From Oscillospiraceae bacterium (GTDB taxonomy: Bacteria; Bacillota; Clostridia; Oscillospirales; Ruminococcaceae), in contig CAADVD010000006.1 in assembly GCA_900752435.1 (NCBI GenBank), forward strand, positions 1 through 24,334: a DNA stretch of 24,334 nucleotides. Reading direction: 5' to 3'. Shown here one piece after another: positions 1 to 7,246 of this stretch (the first letter of the stretch is position 1; each line of letters begins with the position of its first letter). The notes below the pieces were generated by a model that saw only the letters and a list, made by a program, of their open reading frames with translations, did not search any database and was not told where the DNA came from. The position numbers and the translations under genes are program-made.

Positions 1-30
1 CCCCCCCCCCCCGGCCCGCCCGGCCCCCCA
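1..30. other. Near-homopolymeric C/G stretch at the window edge
   Basis: The first 29 bases contain only C and G, with a leading run of twelve C. The composition is unlike anything else in the window and coincides with loss of a recognisable protein in the frame that crosses it. It is most simply explained as low-quality sequence at a contig end, although a true GC-rich tract cannot be excluded. Confidence 0.6.
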
Positions 31-85
31 GATGCCCCTGCCGCAAGTCGCCGCCGGCAATCAAAATCGTCCGTATCTTCTTCAT
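1..85 (-). CDS. 5' fragment of a possible dipicolinate synthase subunit A gene
   Basis: A minus-strand ATG at 85 follows a strong ribosome site (GGGAGG, 91-98) and opens a frame that runs off the left edge. The first residues, MKKIRTILIAGGDLRQGHL, have a short beta strand followed by a GGDxRQ motif, as at the nucleotide-binding N terminus of dipicolinate synthase subunit A (DpaA/SpoVFA), which makes the spore-core dipicolinic acid. After about codon 20 the frame enters a nearly pure C/G stretch and becomes Gly/Arg-rich, so the last residues are probably unreliable sequence at a contig edge. The gene starts only about 40 bp after the last phage tail gene and points the same way, so it may be co-transcribed with it or mark the host boundary. 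Only about 19 informative residues support the identity; another Rossmann-like protein is possible. Confidence 0.4.
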   Translation of the reverse strand, partial: MKKIRTILIAGGDLRQGHLGGRAGRGGG

Positions 86-110
86 AGAGTTTCCTCCCAA
101 TCAACCTCTT

Positions 111-134
111 GATGAATACACCATCCTATTCATC
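111..134. terminator. Small hairpin at the end of the phage cluster
   Basis: GATGAATA (111-118) and TATTCATC (127-134) form a perfect 8-bp stem with an 8-nt loop that overlaps the stop codon of the last tail gene. There is no U-run on the minus strand, so it is a weak terminator at best and may instead be an RNA-processing or spacing element before the next gene. Confidence 0.3.
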
Positions 135-668
135 CGTCCGGCGATTGGTGACACTCGATTCGGCCGAGCTGTCCGGAAACACAATTTCCGCCGTGGAATG
201 ACAGGGCAAAAATTCCCGAATAAATGCCTCCTTGTCCTCCTGCCGCAAAATCATATTCTCGTCCCTCACCACCGTCACCGCAATGCTTTTCTGCCCGAAA
301 TTCTCCGTCAGCGTCACCGTCATACCGCCGCTGGCAATCGCCTTTTGAATGCCGGCTTGATTAAAATCGGTGTTGCGGATGGAAAGCCGCTGTTTCATCA
401 TCGCGTTTTTGCGCCGCGCCAGCTCCCGCTTTTCCTCGCTGTCCAGCTCGCCTGTTTTGGGCAATCCAAACAGGGATTCATAAATGGTTCGCTGGGTGTT
501 GTCCTCTTGGTCAAAAAAGCAGTTGGTGAGGATTCTCTTTGCTTTCGCCCACATAAAATCCAGCGCCTTGCCATACGCCTTCATCTCCGCGTCCACCAGC
601 CCCGTTCCATCCATGCGGTACAGCTTGGTTGATTTGAGCTGTACCGCCATTTTCTCATACGCGTTCAT
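126..668 (-). CDS. Phage tail protein, DUF2313/YmfQ family (XkdU-like)
   Basis: This 180-aa protein is the last gene of the phage cluster and starts 4 bp after the baseplate J gene stops, with AAAGGGGG as ribosome site. In PBSX-like elements xkdU always follows xkdT (baseplate J), and this order is kept. The sequence is largely helical in the N-terminal half (residues about 1-100, with a Lys/Arg-rich helix near 80-95) and has short strands such as the MTVTLTEN segment in the C-terminal half, as in the DUF2313 family. These proteins are attached to the baseplate periphery and are thought to link baseplate and tail fibres. No tail-fibre gene follows; a hairpin (111-134) overlaps the stop codon and then host-type sequence begins. 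The family call rests on order and overall resemblance. Confidence 0.8.
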   Translation of the reverse strand: MNAYEKMAVQLKSTKLYRMDGTGLVDAEMKAYGKALDFMWAKAKRILTNCFFDQEDNTQRTIYESLFGLPKTGELDSEEKRELARRKNAMMKQRLSIRNTDFNQAGIQKAIASGGMTVTLTENFGQKSIAVTVVRDENMILRQEDKEAFIREFLPCHSTAEIVFPDSSAESSVTNRRTDE

Positions 669-671
669 CGC

Positions 672-1736
672 CTACCCCCTTTCAAACGTCACCGTAATCT
701 GTCCCGGGTTCAAAATCTGATTTTCGTTCACCTTCACCACACCGGTTGGATTCAAAAACTCCAGCCCTTGAAAGCCGTCCAACACCTCTTCTATGCCGTT
801 GGCAATGGTGTACGGATTCAAGCTCTCCCCAATGCCCAGCTTCAGCACCGCGTCGCTCAAGAAATTGCGCGCCAGCCCATTCTGGCTCACCACACTCTGC
901 AATTCGCGCAGAAAAATTTTCACGGACACCGCCTGATTCACCACTTCCGCTTGCTGTACATTGACCTTGATGTTCAGCTCTCTCGCCTCTTGAATCGCCT
1001 CCTGAATCTCCTCGCACAAGCTCTGCGGCGTGGTGCGGAAAATATCCGACACCACCAAATTCAGTTGATTCTGCGCCGTTTCCGAAAAGGCGGCTTTGGC
1101 GCTCCACACCTGCGGATACGCCAGCGCAAAGTCCTCATAAAACTTGAGGTTTGCCCCGTTGGATACATTTAAGTAAGAATCCAACAGCCGTTTGCGCAAG
1201 CTCTCGTCCTCCTCCTCTTCCCGTCCGCCTGCAAAGCTTTCCGCGTTGGTCACCTGCTCCACGCCTGACACCGCGCTCACCAGCGTGTCAATCTTTCCGG
1301 CGGCAATGTTGCTGATTCTCCCCTTTGTCGAAGCCTTTGCCGCCAGCGATACACTCTTACTGCCAGCCGGAATCACGCCCTCCTCCGTCGTCGCATACAT
1401 CACATTGTTTCCCGCCGAGCTGGTGCACACCGTTCCAAGCGGAATCACTATGTCCTGCGCGGCCGCCGTCGAACGGGAAAACGTAATCGTTCCAACAGCG
1501 CTGTCCGCATGCTTGCGAAACAAATCCCTCGTCTGCGCATGCTTGTCCAAATACGTTCCCGTTGCCGTCTGCGGAAACATCTGCTTCTCGCAAAAATCGA
1601 GCTGATTGTACAGGTTCACCATCTCACCGGCCACCACCTTCATGCGAATCCCCAAATCACCATCATCGGCCATCGTTTCCCCGCTCTGCTGTTCAAATTC
1701 CCGTTTCATAATATCATAAAGCGCTTCCCACTCCAT
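672..1736 (-). CDS. Baseplate J-like protein (XkdT / gp47-type wedge)
   Basis: This 354-aa protein belongs to the Baseplate_J family, structural wedge proteins that form the outer frame of contractile-tail baseplates and transmit the contraction signal to the sheath. The family signature is visible near residues 168-190, where ESFAGGREEEEDESLR leads into RKRLLDSY. An N-terminal helical segment (1-60) is followed by beta-rich sequence and then alternating helix and strand to the C terminus. ATG at 1736 has GGAGG 8 nt upstream. It lies between a gp25-like gene and the DUF2313 gene, exactly the order of PBSX xkdS-xkdT-xkdU and of clostridial diffocins. The length is normal for Firmicutes homologues. 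Confidence 0.93.
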   Translation of the reverse strand: MEWEALYDIMKREFEQQSGETMADDGDLGIRMKVVAGEMVNLYNQLDFCEKQMFPQTATGTYLDKHAQTRDLFRKHADSAVGTITFSRSTAAAQDIVIPLGTVCTSSAGNNVMYATTEEGVIPAGSKSVSLAAKASTKGRISNIAAGKIDTLVSAVSGVEQVTNAESFAGGREEEEDESLRKRLLDSYLNVSNGANLKFYEDFALAYPQVWSAKAAFSETAQNQLNLVVSDIFRTTPQSLCEEIQEAIQEARELNIKVNVQQAEVVNQAVSVKIFLRELQSVVSQNGLARNFLSDAVLKLGIGESLNPYTIANGIEEVLDGFQGLEFLNPTGVVKVNENQILNPGQITVTFERG

Positions 1737-1749
1737 GCTTCATCCTCCT

Positions 1750-2109
1750 TTACTGATTCCACAATTCATCGCGAACCTCCAGCACCGCGTCCTGTCCGCT
1801 CACATTCAAATACACCGTCAAATACAACACCTGCTCCTTCCAATCCACCGTCTTTTCCACATCCGTCACCGTCAGCTCTTCCATACCCTCCAGCGCTTCC
1901 TGCACCACAGACAACAGCGTAAACTGATCCAGCCGGTGCAGGTCCAGCCGATGCAGTTCACTGCCCAGCTTAGGATCATACACAAAACTGCCGCGCTTCA
2001 TCCTCAAGCGAATCATCGCGCGCTGAATGATTTCCTGCACCCCGTGCACCGCCTGCAAATCACCGGCGCAATCGGAAAGCACATCGCCATTCTGCAAAAG
2101 CGTATCCAT
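1750..2109 (-). CDS. gp25/gpW-like baseplate wedge protein (XkdS-like, DUF2634)
   Basis: This 119-aa protein has the size and pattern of the gp25-like baseplate wedge family: an acidic N-terminal part, the segment AVHGVQEIIQRAMIRLRMKR with its alternating hydrophobic helix, a YDPKLGSEL turn (about residues 55-63), then helix and C-terminal strands VLYLTVYLNV and AVLEVRDEL. Despite the historical name it has no evident lysozyme activity and is structural: it contacts the innermost sheath ring and joins wedge to hub. It starts at ATG 2109 with GGAGG 8 nt upstream. Neighbours on either side are the OB-fold spike gene and baseplate J, the canonical order. Confidence 0.85.
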   Translation of the reverse strand: MDTLLQNGDVLSDCAGDLQAVHGVQEIIQRAMIRLRMKRGSFVYDPKLGSELHRLDLHRLDQFTLLSVVQEALEGMEELTVTDVEKTVDWKEQVLYLTVYLNVSGQDAVLEVRDELWNQ

Positions 2110-2121
2110 GCTTCATTCCTC

Positions 2122-2466
2122 CTATCCCATCGTACCGTCCGCCCGAATCACCATGCCGTTCAATTCAATTTCGCCATTGTCCTTCAGCTTGATGTACGCG
2201 CCGCTCTTTGCCTGCAACAAAATCTCCCCGCTCTGCACATCCGACCGTCTGCACACCGTTCCCAAAATGACATACTCCCCGTTGTTGAGCGGCAGCAGCA
2301 CCACCTCGTCACCCTCCACCGGCCTGGCCGTCACCCCATACGGCACCGCCAGCTTCACATTTCGTAACCCCGTATGCCCAGCCGCATGGATGACCGATGC
2401 ATCCGCCATCGTCACATGCGCCAAGTCCGCCTGCTCCACCCGATTGTTTTCATAATATCGATTCAT
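2122..2466 (-). CDS. Baseplate spike/OB-fold protein (gpV/DUF2577, XkdR-like)
   Basis: This 114-aa protein matches short clostridial gpV-like baseplate proteins. Residues about 35-72 (VKLAVPYGVTARPVEGDEVVL followed by NNGEYVILGTV) form the OB-barrel pattern, and the tail (SGAYIKLKDNGEIELNGMVI) is the repeating strand pattern of the start of a beta-helical spike. Such proteins form the membrane-piercing tip beneath the hub. The spike is much shorter than in Enterobacteria phages, so a separate tip protein or a blunt spike is implied. ATG at 2466 has AGGAAGGAG just upstream. It sits between hub and gp25-like genes as expected. Confidence 0.8.
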   Translation of the reverse strand: MNRYYENNRVEQADLAHVTMADASVIHAAGHTGLRNVKLAVPYGVTARPVEGDEVVLLPLNNGEYVILGTVCRRSDVQSGEILLQAKSGAYIKLKDNGEIELNGMVIRADGTMG

Positions 2467-2481
2467 CTTCCATTCTCCTTC

Positions 2482-3441
2482 CTATACCACCTGCTTGTCC
2501 CACAGCTTCACCGTTGTCGAAAATCCATCCGCGCCGCCGTCCAGCTTCACCTGCGCCACATACAAATTGTCATACACCCCCATCTCATCCTGAAACCTCG
2601 CCAGCTCGCCCACACGCACCTCCAACAGTCTCGGCACCTGCACCTCAATCTCAAAATAATCGAGCTGTTTCTCGCGGATAATCGATGCACCGCTCAGCCA
2701 CAAATCGTTTTCCCATTCCACACTCGGATGGTAATACCGTTCGCGCACCACGCCAACCGCCTCCGCCACTTTGTTTTCCATCACCCGTCCGTAATTCGCA
2801 CCCCAGTCGTCCTCGCTGGTTTTGATGTACAGCTTGGAAATCATGTTGTACCGGTCTTCGCACACCGTTGCCGCCGCATACGCCGTACCGCCCGTGCCAA
2901 ACACATGCACCTTGCTTCCAAACGGCGTCAGCGCCAACCGCCTGTCCGCCGTCAGATACGGCACCTTGCCAAATGCCCGCTTGCAAAAAAAGCACACAAA
3001 CTCCCAGTGGGAAATCCCCTTTCGTGCCAGCACCTGCTCCAGCACCGCGTTGTACGGAAAAACAAACCCCGTCACGCCATACGGCGCGGCATGCTTCTGC
3101 ACCAGCTCTTCCGCGGACAAATGCACATACAAATACGGCTTCACCTCATTGTCGAGCATCAAGCACGTCCGGCTTCGGCACACAAAGCTGACGCGCTTTC
3201 CCTGCTCATCCGCCTGCCGCTTCTGCACATCCACAATCCCGTCAAACAGCACCTTGCCGCCCAGCTTGACCTGTACCTGCGTCACCCTCTGCGCCCCAAT
3301 TGCATCCAGCGCTGTAAACCGCAAACTGTCCGCCGGCGAAAACCGGTCGCTCTGAAACGAAAATTCCGTCAGCTTCCGAAAGACAATCGCTCCACCGTTC
3401 TTGGTCGTTCCCGTCACCAAAAGCTCCGTCACCTCAGCCAA
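2482..3441 (-). CDS. Tail hub / gpD-gp27-like baseplate protein (XkdQ-like)
   Basis: This protein of about 319 aa corresponds by size and position to XkdQ, the trimeric hub at the distal end of the tail tube. The N-terminal half contains a split barrel-type region (LLVTGTTKNGGAIVFRK, then FSFQSDRFSPAD), and the C-terminal third has long strands ending in LYVAQVKLDGG and FSTTVKLW, as in gp27/gpD hubs. The open frame extends further upstream, but that part lies inside the LysM gene and is Gly/Ala-rich shadow sequence. The best start is TTG at 3441, which follows GAGGGGG and overlaps the LysM gene stop by 13 nt; GTG at 3432 is the alternative. It is translated in a tight overlap with the preceding gene. 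Confidence 0.82.
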   Translation of the reverse strand: MAEVTELLVTGTTKNGGAIVFRKLTEFSFQSDRFSPADSLRFTALDAIGAQRVTQVQVKLGGKVLFDGIVDVQKRQADEQGKRVSFVCRSRTCLMLDNEVKPYLYVHLSAEELVQKHAAPYGVTGFVFPYNAVLEQVLARKGISHWEFVCFFCKRAFGKVPYLTADRRLALTPFGSKVHVFGTGGTAYAAATVCEDRYNMISKLYIKTSEDDWGANYGRVMENKVAEAVGVVRERYYHPSVEWENDLWLSGASIIREKQLDYFEIEVQVPRLLEVRVGELARFQDEMGVYDNLYVAQVKLDGGADGFSTTVKLWDKQVV

Positions 3442-3962
3442 ATCATCACCCCCTCTTCCAGCGCCTCTCCCTGCGCCAACGTCGGATTGAGCGCTGCCAG
3501 CGCACTCAGCGATATGCCGCATTTGATTGCCACCAGCGTGAGCGTATCGCCTGCTTTTGTCAAATAATACGGCTTCTGCGCCGTAAGCGTGCGCGTATTT
3601 TTCTCACAGTCCTCCAAAAATTCAAACTGATACCGCAGTACCCTAGGCCCCGCCTTGCCAATCACCGACAGCTTGTTCAAAAAGCAGTAAAACGGCGTCA
3701 TATCGGGCAGATACAGCAATCCGCTTTCCTTCTCCAGCATCAGCTCATACAGCTTTTGGTATTCGCCCATCAAATCGTCGCCAATCAATTCGCCCTCGCC
3801 GGTCACCGCCATCGGCGCAAACCCCAGCTCCTGCGCCGCCACCGTGCCGTCCACCAACGGAATCGTCCACACCCGCCGGTTCTGCACCACCGCAAACGTA
3901 TGCGGATTGAACGCAAAGGTATATTCCTTAAACCGGAATTTTCCCATCACTGTCTCTTCCAA
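3429..3962 (-). CDS. LysM-containing tail/baseplate protein (XkdP-like)
   Basis: This protein of about 177 aa has a beta-rich N-terminal domain (FRFKEYTFAFNPHTFAVVQ ...) and a C-terminal LysM-type module at about residues 133-177 (YYLTKAGDTLTLVAIKCGIS, then LAALNPTL). In PBSX and diffocin clusters the XkdP protein sits between tape measure and hub and helps connect the tape-measure end to the hub. The TTG at 3962 has AGGAGG six nt upstream; the in-frame ATG at 3947 (MGKFRF) lies 21 nt from that site and has no good site of its own. The tape measure that should precede it is missing (see findings). Confidence 0.85.
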   Translation of the reverse strand: MEETVMGKFRFKEYTFAFNPHTFAVVQNRRVWTIPLVDGTVAAQELGFAPMAVTGEGELIGDDLMGEYQKLYELMLEKESGLLYLPDMTPFYCFLNKLSVIGKAGPRVLRYQFEFLEDCEKNTRTLTAQKPYYLTKAGDTLTLVAIKCGISLSALAALNPTLAQGEALEEGVMIWLR

Positions 3963-3973
3963 AGAATCCCTCC

Positions 3974-4207
3974 TCATTCCACATGCAGGCTCACCGCCGC
4001 ACGCCGTTTCTCATATTCCTGCATTTCCAGCCAATCCGAAAATGTCCTCTGCGCACCAACCGGAACCGTGACTCTCTCCGGCACACTTTGTACCTCCGCA
4101 CTCTGCACCGTCTGCTCTCCAACCTCCGTGCCCATCACCGGCTCCGTTACCGATTCCACCGCTTTCTGCGGCCGCATCCGGTCAAGCACCGCCTGAAACA
4201 CTTCCAT
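3974..4207 (-). CDS. Small hydrophilic protein of unknown function in the tape-measure position
   Basis: This 77-aa protein starts at ATG 4207, preceded by AGGAGG at a 6-nt spacing, and overlaps the end of the tail chaperone gene by 26 nt. I do not recognise a family. The N terminus (MEVFQAVLDRMRPQ) is helical, the middle is Val/Thr/Glu-rich (about residues 17-52), and the C-terminal part (TFSDWLEMQEYEKRRAAVSL) is a charged amphipathic helix. It occupies the interval where related clusters carry the long tape-measure gene. It could be a second chaperone component, a substitute for the tape measure, or the remnant left by its deletion. It has no transmembrane or long coiled-coil region. Confidence 0.65.
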   Translation of the reverse strand: MEVFQAVLDRMRPQKAVESVTEPVMGTEVGEQTVQSAEVQSVPERVTVPVGAQRTFSDWLEMQEYEKRRAAVSLHVE

Positions 4208-4538
4208 TGCACACCTCCTCAAATGTTTCGTTCACCGCACATTCTGCCATGTCCTCTCCGTCCAAAAACTGCCGCTGATATTCCTCATACACCGCCGCCA
4301 GCTCCGTCAAACTCATCCGCTCCAGCGCGTCCCTCGGCGACGCAAACACCTTTTCTCCATTCTCAGCAACAACCGCCATCCACGCCAGCGCCCCATTTTC
4401 ACACAACAGCCTCGTCAGCTCACTGTCAAAATCCTCTTTCATCAGTTCCACTTCCAACTGCTCCGCCGCCTTGGTGCACACCAGCACCTCCATTGACGAC
4501 AGCGCGCACAGCCGCACTTTCAAACCGCACACCCTCAT
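4182..4538 (-). CDS. Tail assembly chaperone candidate (XkdN-like)
   Basis: This 118-aa protein starts at ATG 4538, overlapping the tail-tube stop as ATGA, which implies coupled translation. It follows sheath and tube genes, where XkdN/gpG-type tail assembly chaperones lie; these bind the tape measure and keep it soluble before tube polymerisation. The protein is mixed alpha/beta with a N-terminal strand region (LKVRLCALSSMEVLV), then helices including LERMSLTELAAVYEEYQRQF. Gpg-like chaperones are often extended by a programmed frameshift, but I see no slippery heptamer near the 3' end. With no tape measure downstream its client is unclear. Family call by position, with moderate support from length. 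Confidence 0.6.
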   Translation of the reverse strand: MRVCGLKVRLCALSSMEVLVCTKAAEQLEVELMKEDFDSELTRLLCENGALAWMAVVAENGEKVFASPRDALERMSLTELAAVYEEYQRQFLDGEDMAECAVNETFEEVCNGSVSGGA

Positions 4539-4912
4539 GTCAGCACCATCCTTTTTGCCGCCAGCACATGCACCTTCTCGATGCACGGCGCGTTCAAGCT
4601 TCCGCTCTCCGCAATGTCGCTCCACTCACATCCGGCGTACACAATCCGGCAATCCGGCTTCACAATCATCAGCGTAAAGTTGCTCAAGCTGTAAAAATCC
4701 ACCTTGCTTTCCGCCGACTCATACACCGGCACCACTTTCGTGAGTTCAATCGTATGCACCTGCCGTCCGCCAACCGTTGCCACCGGCACGGAACTGCCGA
4801 ACGCCTCAATGCTCTTGCTTTCGCGAACCGTCTTGGCACTGTAGCTCTGCACCACCGCGACCCGTTTGCCGTCCGCTTCAATATAAATATCCCTGCTTGT
4901 CGGTATCTTCAT
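4535..4912 (-). CDS. Tail tube protein (XkdM-like)
   Basis: This 125-aa protein starts at ATG 4912 with GGAGGG 5 nt upstream; the open frame continues upstream, but only into the sheath gene's end. It follows the sheath directly, as tube genes do. The pattern is that of the XkdM/gp19-type fold: an N-terminal RDIYIEADGKRVAVVQSY hairpin, a central alpha segment, and strands such as VHTIELTKVVPV and CRIVYAGCEW, ending in EKVHVLAAKRMVL. Tube subunits stack as hexamers to make the inner needle. It is a little shorter than the Bacillus homologue. Confidence 0.85.
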   Translation of the reverse strand: MKIPTSRDIYIEADGKRVAVVQSYSAKTVRESKSIEAFGSSVPVATVGGRQVHTIELTKVVPVYESAESKVDFYSLSNFTLMIVKPDCRIVYAGCEWSDIAESGSLNAPCIEKVHVLAAKRMVLT

Positions 4913-4925
4913 CGAATCCCTCCGT

Positions 4926-5960
4926 TTAAACCATAATCTGTGCATTCAGTACCACCTGCTGAATGCCCTGCAAGACCGTAAACTGCACTTCCACCATGCA
5001 AACCGTGCTGTCCTCCTCGCTCAGATACACCGCTGGCATCTCATACCCCGACAACAACCCTTGATCCTCCAAATCGGACAATTGGCACACCACCAGCGAT
5101 GCAATCGAATCCAGCACAGCCTTGCTTCCCTTTGCCTGCAACAGCCTTGCCTTGAGCAGTGCGCGCAGTTCCTCCATGACCACATCCGCAATCATCGTCA
5201 CACTCAAATTGCGAAACGTCGTATCCGCATTGCCCTGTTCATCCATCGTCGCCGTAGTCACACCGCGAATCAGCTCTGCAAAGCTCCCGTTTTGCTCAAA
5301 CACGCAAACACCGCTCCGAATCAGCGCGTTCACACTGTCTTCACTGCTCACATTTACAACCTGCACATCACCCTGCACCAGCGCACCGTTTAAGTTGCCG
5401 CCCAAATCCTCACATCCGGCGATCTGCGCCGCCAGCACCGCCGGTGCCACATCCGCCGTCATGCTCCCCCATGTCATCTTCGGATACGTCAAGCACACGC
5501 GCGCCGAATTCACCGCCTTGGCCATTGTCACCGCTTCGTTTTCCGTTTCGCCGCGGCACACCGCCAGCTTAAGCGTTCCCCGTTCAGCCAGTTCCGCTAA
5601 CCGTTCAGCCGCATACTCTGCCAAAGCCGAATCACTCTTGTCCCAGCAGACCACATACGCCTCTGTCTTCAGCAGTTCCTCCAATGCGCTCTGGTAAGCG
5701 GCCGCGCCGCTGTCCTCCATCGATTTCACATACACCACCGGCGACCCGTTGTCGTACACCGCCTGCATCCACTGCATCAAGTCATTGCCTTCTTCCGCCG
5801 CGCCAAACAGCGCTTTGGCCTCACTAAACGAGGTCACCTTCTGCACCGGCATCGTTCCTTTCGGGCTTTTTGCCGCCACGGCCACCGCGCGCCCCTTGTT
5901 TTTCGCCGATACCGCCGTCACCGTATAGCTGGCATACACCCCCGGTCTCATCCTATTCAT
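4926..5960 (-). CDS. Contractile tail sheath protein (XkdK-like)
   Basis: This 344-aa protein has the RPGVY motif at its N terminus (MNRMRPGVYASYTV) that marks contractile sheath proteins, and a C-terminal beta segment (VEVQFTVLQGIQQVVLNAQ) that donates strands to neighbouring subunits in the sheath lattice. The middle is alternating alpha/beta. At 344 aa it is markedly shorter than B. subtilis XkdK (about 466 aa) but within the range of clostridial sheaths such as those of diffocins. ATG 5960 has an AGGAGG site upstream and overlaps the preceding gene. Its presence shows the particle is of the contractile (myovirus/R-tailocin) type. Confidence 0.93.
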   Translation of the reverse strand: MNRMRPGVYASYTVTAVSAKNKGRAVAVAAKSPKGTMPVQKVTSFSEAKALFGAAEEGNDLMQWMQAVYDNGSPVVYVKSMEDSGAAAYQSALEELLKTEAYVVCWDKSDSALAEYAAERLAELAERGTLKLAVCRGETENEAVTMAKAVNSARVCLTYPKMTWGSMTADVAPAVLAAQIAGCEDLGGNLNGALVQGDVQVVNVSSEDSVNALIRSGVCVFEQNGSFAELIRGVTTATMDEQGNADTTFRNLSVTMIADVVMEELRALLKARLLQAKGSKAVLDSIASLVVCQLSDLEDQGLLSGYEMPAVYLSEEDSTVCMVEVQFTVLQGIQQVVLNAQIMV

Positions 5961-6465
5961 GTCCTTCTCCTCCTGTTCCCGCGGCCGTCAGCCGAATCTC
6001 GCTGATCACCGCCGCTTCTTCCTCATCGGTGATGAGCAGAGAACCCACCGCATGCATCACCGTCTGAAAGCACTGCGCCTTGTCGAGGAACACCGTCTCA
6101 CCGCAAACAAATTCCGCAAACGGCGTTTCCAGCTTCCGCAAAGCCCGGCAAATCGTCAAAAACACCGCACTTGCTTCCATTTCCAATCCCAGCGGCACAA
6201 ACAATACAAACCGCATCGTCACCTGAGCCAGTTCACCGCGCCATTCCCGATACAGCGCTCCATCTCTGCCGCCGCCAAAATAATCGTCCAATCCCATCGA
6301 TTGGGTGCGCACCTGATGCACCTGCACGCTCAGCATGGGCTGTTCGACCCGTCCGAAAAACTGCTCCCGGCAAAATCCGCCGAACACACGCACCCCCGTC
6401 AGCCGCCGTTCCAATTGCCGCACCACGCTTTCCTGAAGCGCCTCCAACGTTCCGGCCGCAATCAT
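5953..6465 (-). CDS. Tail terminator / tail completion candidate
   Basis: This 170-aa protein starts at an ATGA overlap with the previous gene stop and ends overlapping the sheath start. By position between the head-tail stopper candidate and the sheath it most likely caps the tail tube (XkdJ-type or gpU-like). It begins with a helix (LEALQESVVRQLERRL), followed by strands including MLSVQVHQVRTQS and VTMRFVLFVPLG, the sort of alpha/beta pattern found in tail terminators. I do not recognise a specific family, so this is a contextual call. Confidence 0.5.
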   Translation of the reverse strand: MIAAGTLEALQESVVRQLERRLTGVRVFGGFCREQFFGRVEQPMLSVQVHQVRTQSMGLDDYFGGGRDGALYREWRGELAQVTMRFVLFVPLGLEMEASAVFLTICRALRKLETPFAEFVCGETVFLDKAQCFQTVMHAVGSLLITDEEEAAVISEIRLTAAGTGGEGHE

Positions 6466-6794
6466 CGCACCACCTCCCTCAGCTCATACAAATACGCGCG
6501 CTTATAAAAGCAAACGCCAGCCAATCGGTATTCCTCTGTTTCCACCACGCGAAAGCGCCGCCCATCAATGAGCAACTCCGCCTGCTTGTCCACCACCGTA
6601 TTCTCTGCTGGTGACAACAGCACATATTCCCGTTTGGGCACATACCCCACCGTGGGAAAATTCAGCCTGTCAAATTCCATCCCCAAATCCCGCACCGGCG
6701 CCAGCACACCGCAGGTTTCCCCCTGTCCGTCCGCACTCTGCACCACCGACCCATACGCGGCAAAAAACTCCTCCAACACCTCTTTGTGTACCAT
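6462..6794 (-). CDS. Head-tail stopper/adaptor candidate
   Basis: This 110-aa protein begins at ATG 6794, with GGAGG 6 nt upstream. It has a short N-terminal helix and then a beta-barrel-like second half (REYVLLSPAE, AELLIDGRRFRVVETEEYR, VCFYKRAYLYEL), the pattern seen in head-tail stopper proteins of siphoviruses and myoviruses. Between connector and tail-terminator genes, the expected role is closing the portal channel after DNA packaging and docking the tail. The call depends on order more than on a recognisable motif. Confidence 0.5.
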   Translation of the reverse strand: MVHKEVLEEFFAAYGSVVQSADGQGETCGVLAPVRDLGMEFDRLNFPTVGYVPKREYVLLSPAENTVVDKQAELLIDGRRFRVVETEEYRLAGVCFYKRAYLYELREVVR

Positions 6795-6805
6795 ACCATT
6801 CCTCC

Positions 6806-7162
6806 TTACATGGCGCGAAATACAAATCCGTCATCCACCAGCAGGTCGCCAGCCAGCGCATACAGCTCCTCTTTCAGCGCCTTTGCCGCCGCCAATTGGT
6901 TTCCTGCATTCAAATCCACCTTGACGTCCAATACGCTCACACTGCCCGCTGTCCGGCTCTGCCGCATCGCATACAACTCATACGCAATCGCCGCCGCCAA
7001 CTGCGTCAGCAGCGCCCGATGACATTCGATATCCACCCCAGCACGCAGCCGCTGTTCCACCTGACCGCACGCCGCTTCCAGCAAACCGCTGTACGCCATA
7101 CTCGCCTGCTCGTCCAATCCGGTCAGCTCTTGAAACGCACACTGCACCGCCAAAAAATCCAA
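6806..7162 (-). CDS. Head-tail connector (gp6-like adaptor)
   Basis: This 118-aa, almost wholly alpha-helical protein (ECHRALLTQLAAAIAYELYA; AAAKALKEELYALAG) fits the gp6/gp15-type adaptor that lengthens the portal after packaging. Its position directly after the capsid gene and before the stopper is typical. The first codon appears to be TTG at 7162, preceded by AAGGAG about 10 nt away. No catalytic motif is expected or seen. Confidence 0.6.
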   Translation of the reverse strand: MDFLAVQCAFQELTGLDEQASMAYSGLLEAACGQVEQRLRAGVDIECHRALLTQLAAAIAYELYAMRQSRTAGSVSVLDVKVDLNAGNQLAAAKALKEELYALAGDLLVDDGFVFRAM

Positions 7163-7209
7163 TGCACTTTCACTCCTTATCTCCTTTTTGCTCTTGTTCT
7201 GCCGAAGCA

Positions 7210-7232
7210 GGCGGAACGTCCACCGCTCCGCC
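7210..7232. terminator. Hairpin after the major capsid gene
   Basis: GGCGGA (7210-7215) and TCCGCC (7227-7232) form a 6-bp GC stem in the 84-bp gap between capsid and connector genes, one of the few gaps in the operon. With no U-run it is more likely a partial terminator or mRNA-stabilising hairpin that would raise capsid expression relative to downstream genes. Function inferred. Confidence 0.3.
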
Positions 7233-7246
7233 CGTCCAGCAAACGA

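Noticed and set aside
1750..2109. Lysozyme activity of the gp25-like protein
   Set aside because: The family name refers to an old annotation; there is no lysozyme catalytic motif and the context is structural.
2374..3567. Long plus-strand open frame of about 397 codons opposite the baseplate genes (similarly 6,611-7,972)
   Set aside because: These are His/Arg/Pro/Leu-rich shadows of GC-rich minus genes with recognisable families and ribosome sites; no ribosome site or domain supports the plus frames.
4182..4222. Programmed frameshift joining the tail chaperone and the 77-aa protein, as in gpG-gpGT
   Set aside because: The second frame has a stop five codons upstream of the TTG/ATG region, no slippery heptamer is visible, and the small gene has its own AGGAGG and ATG.
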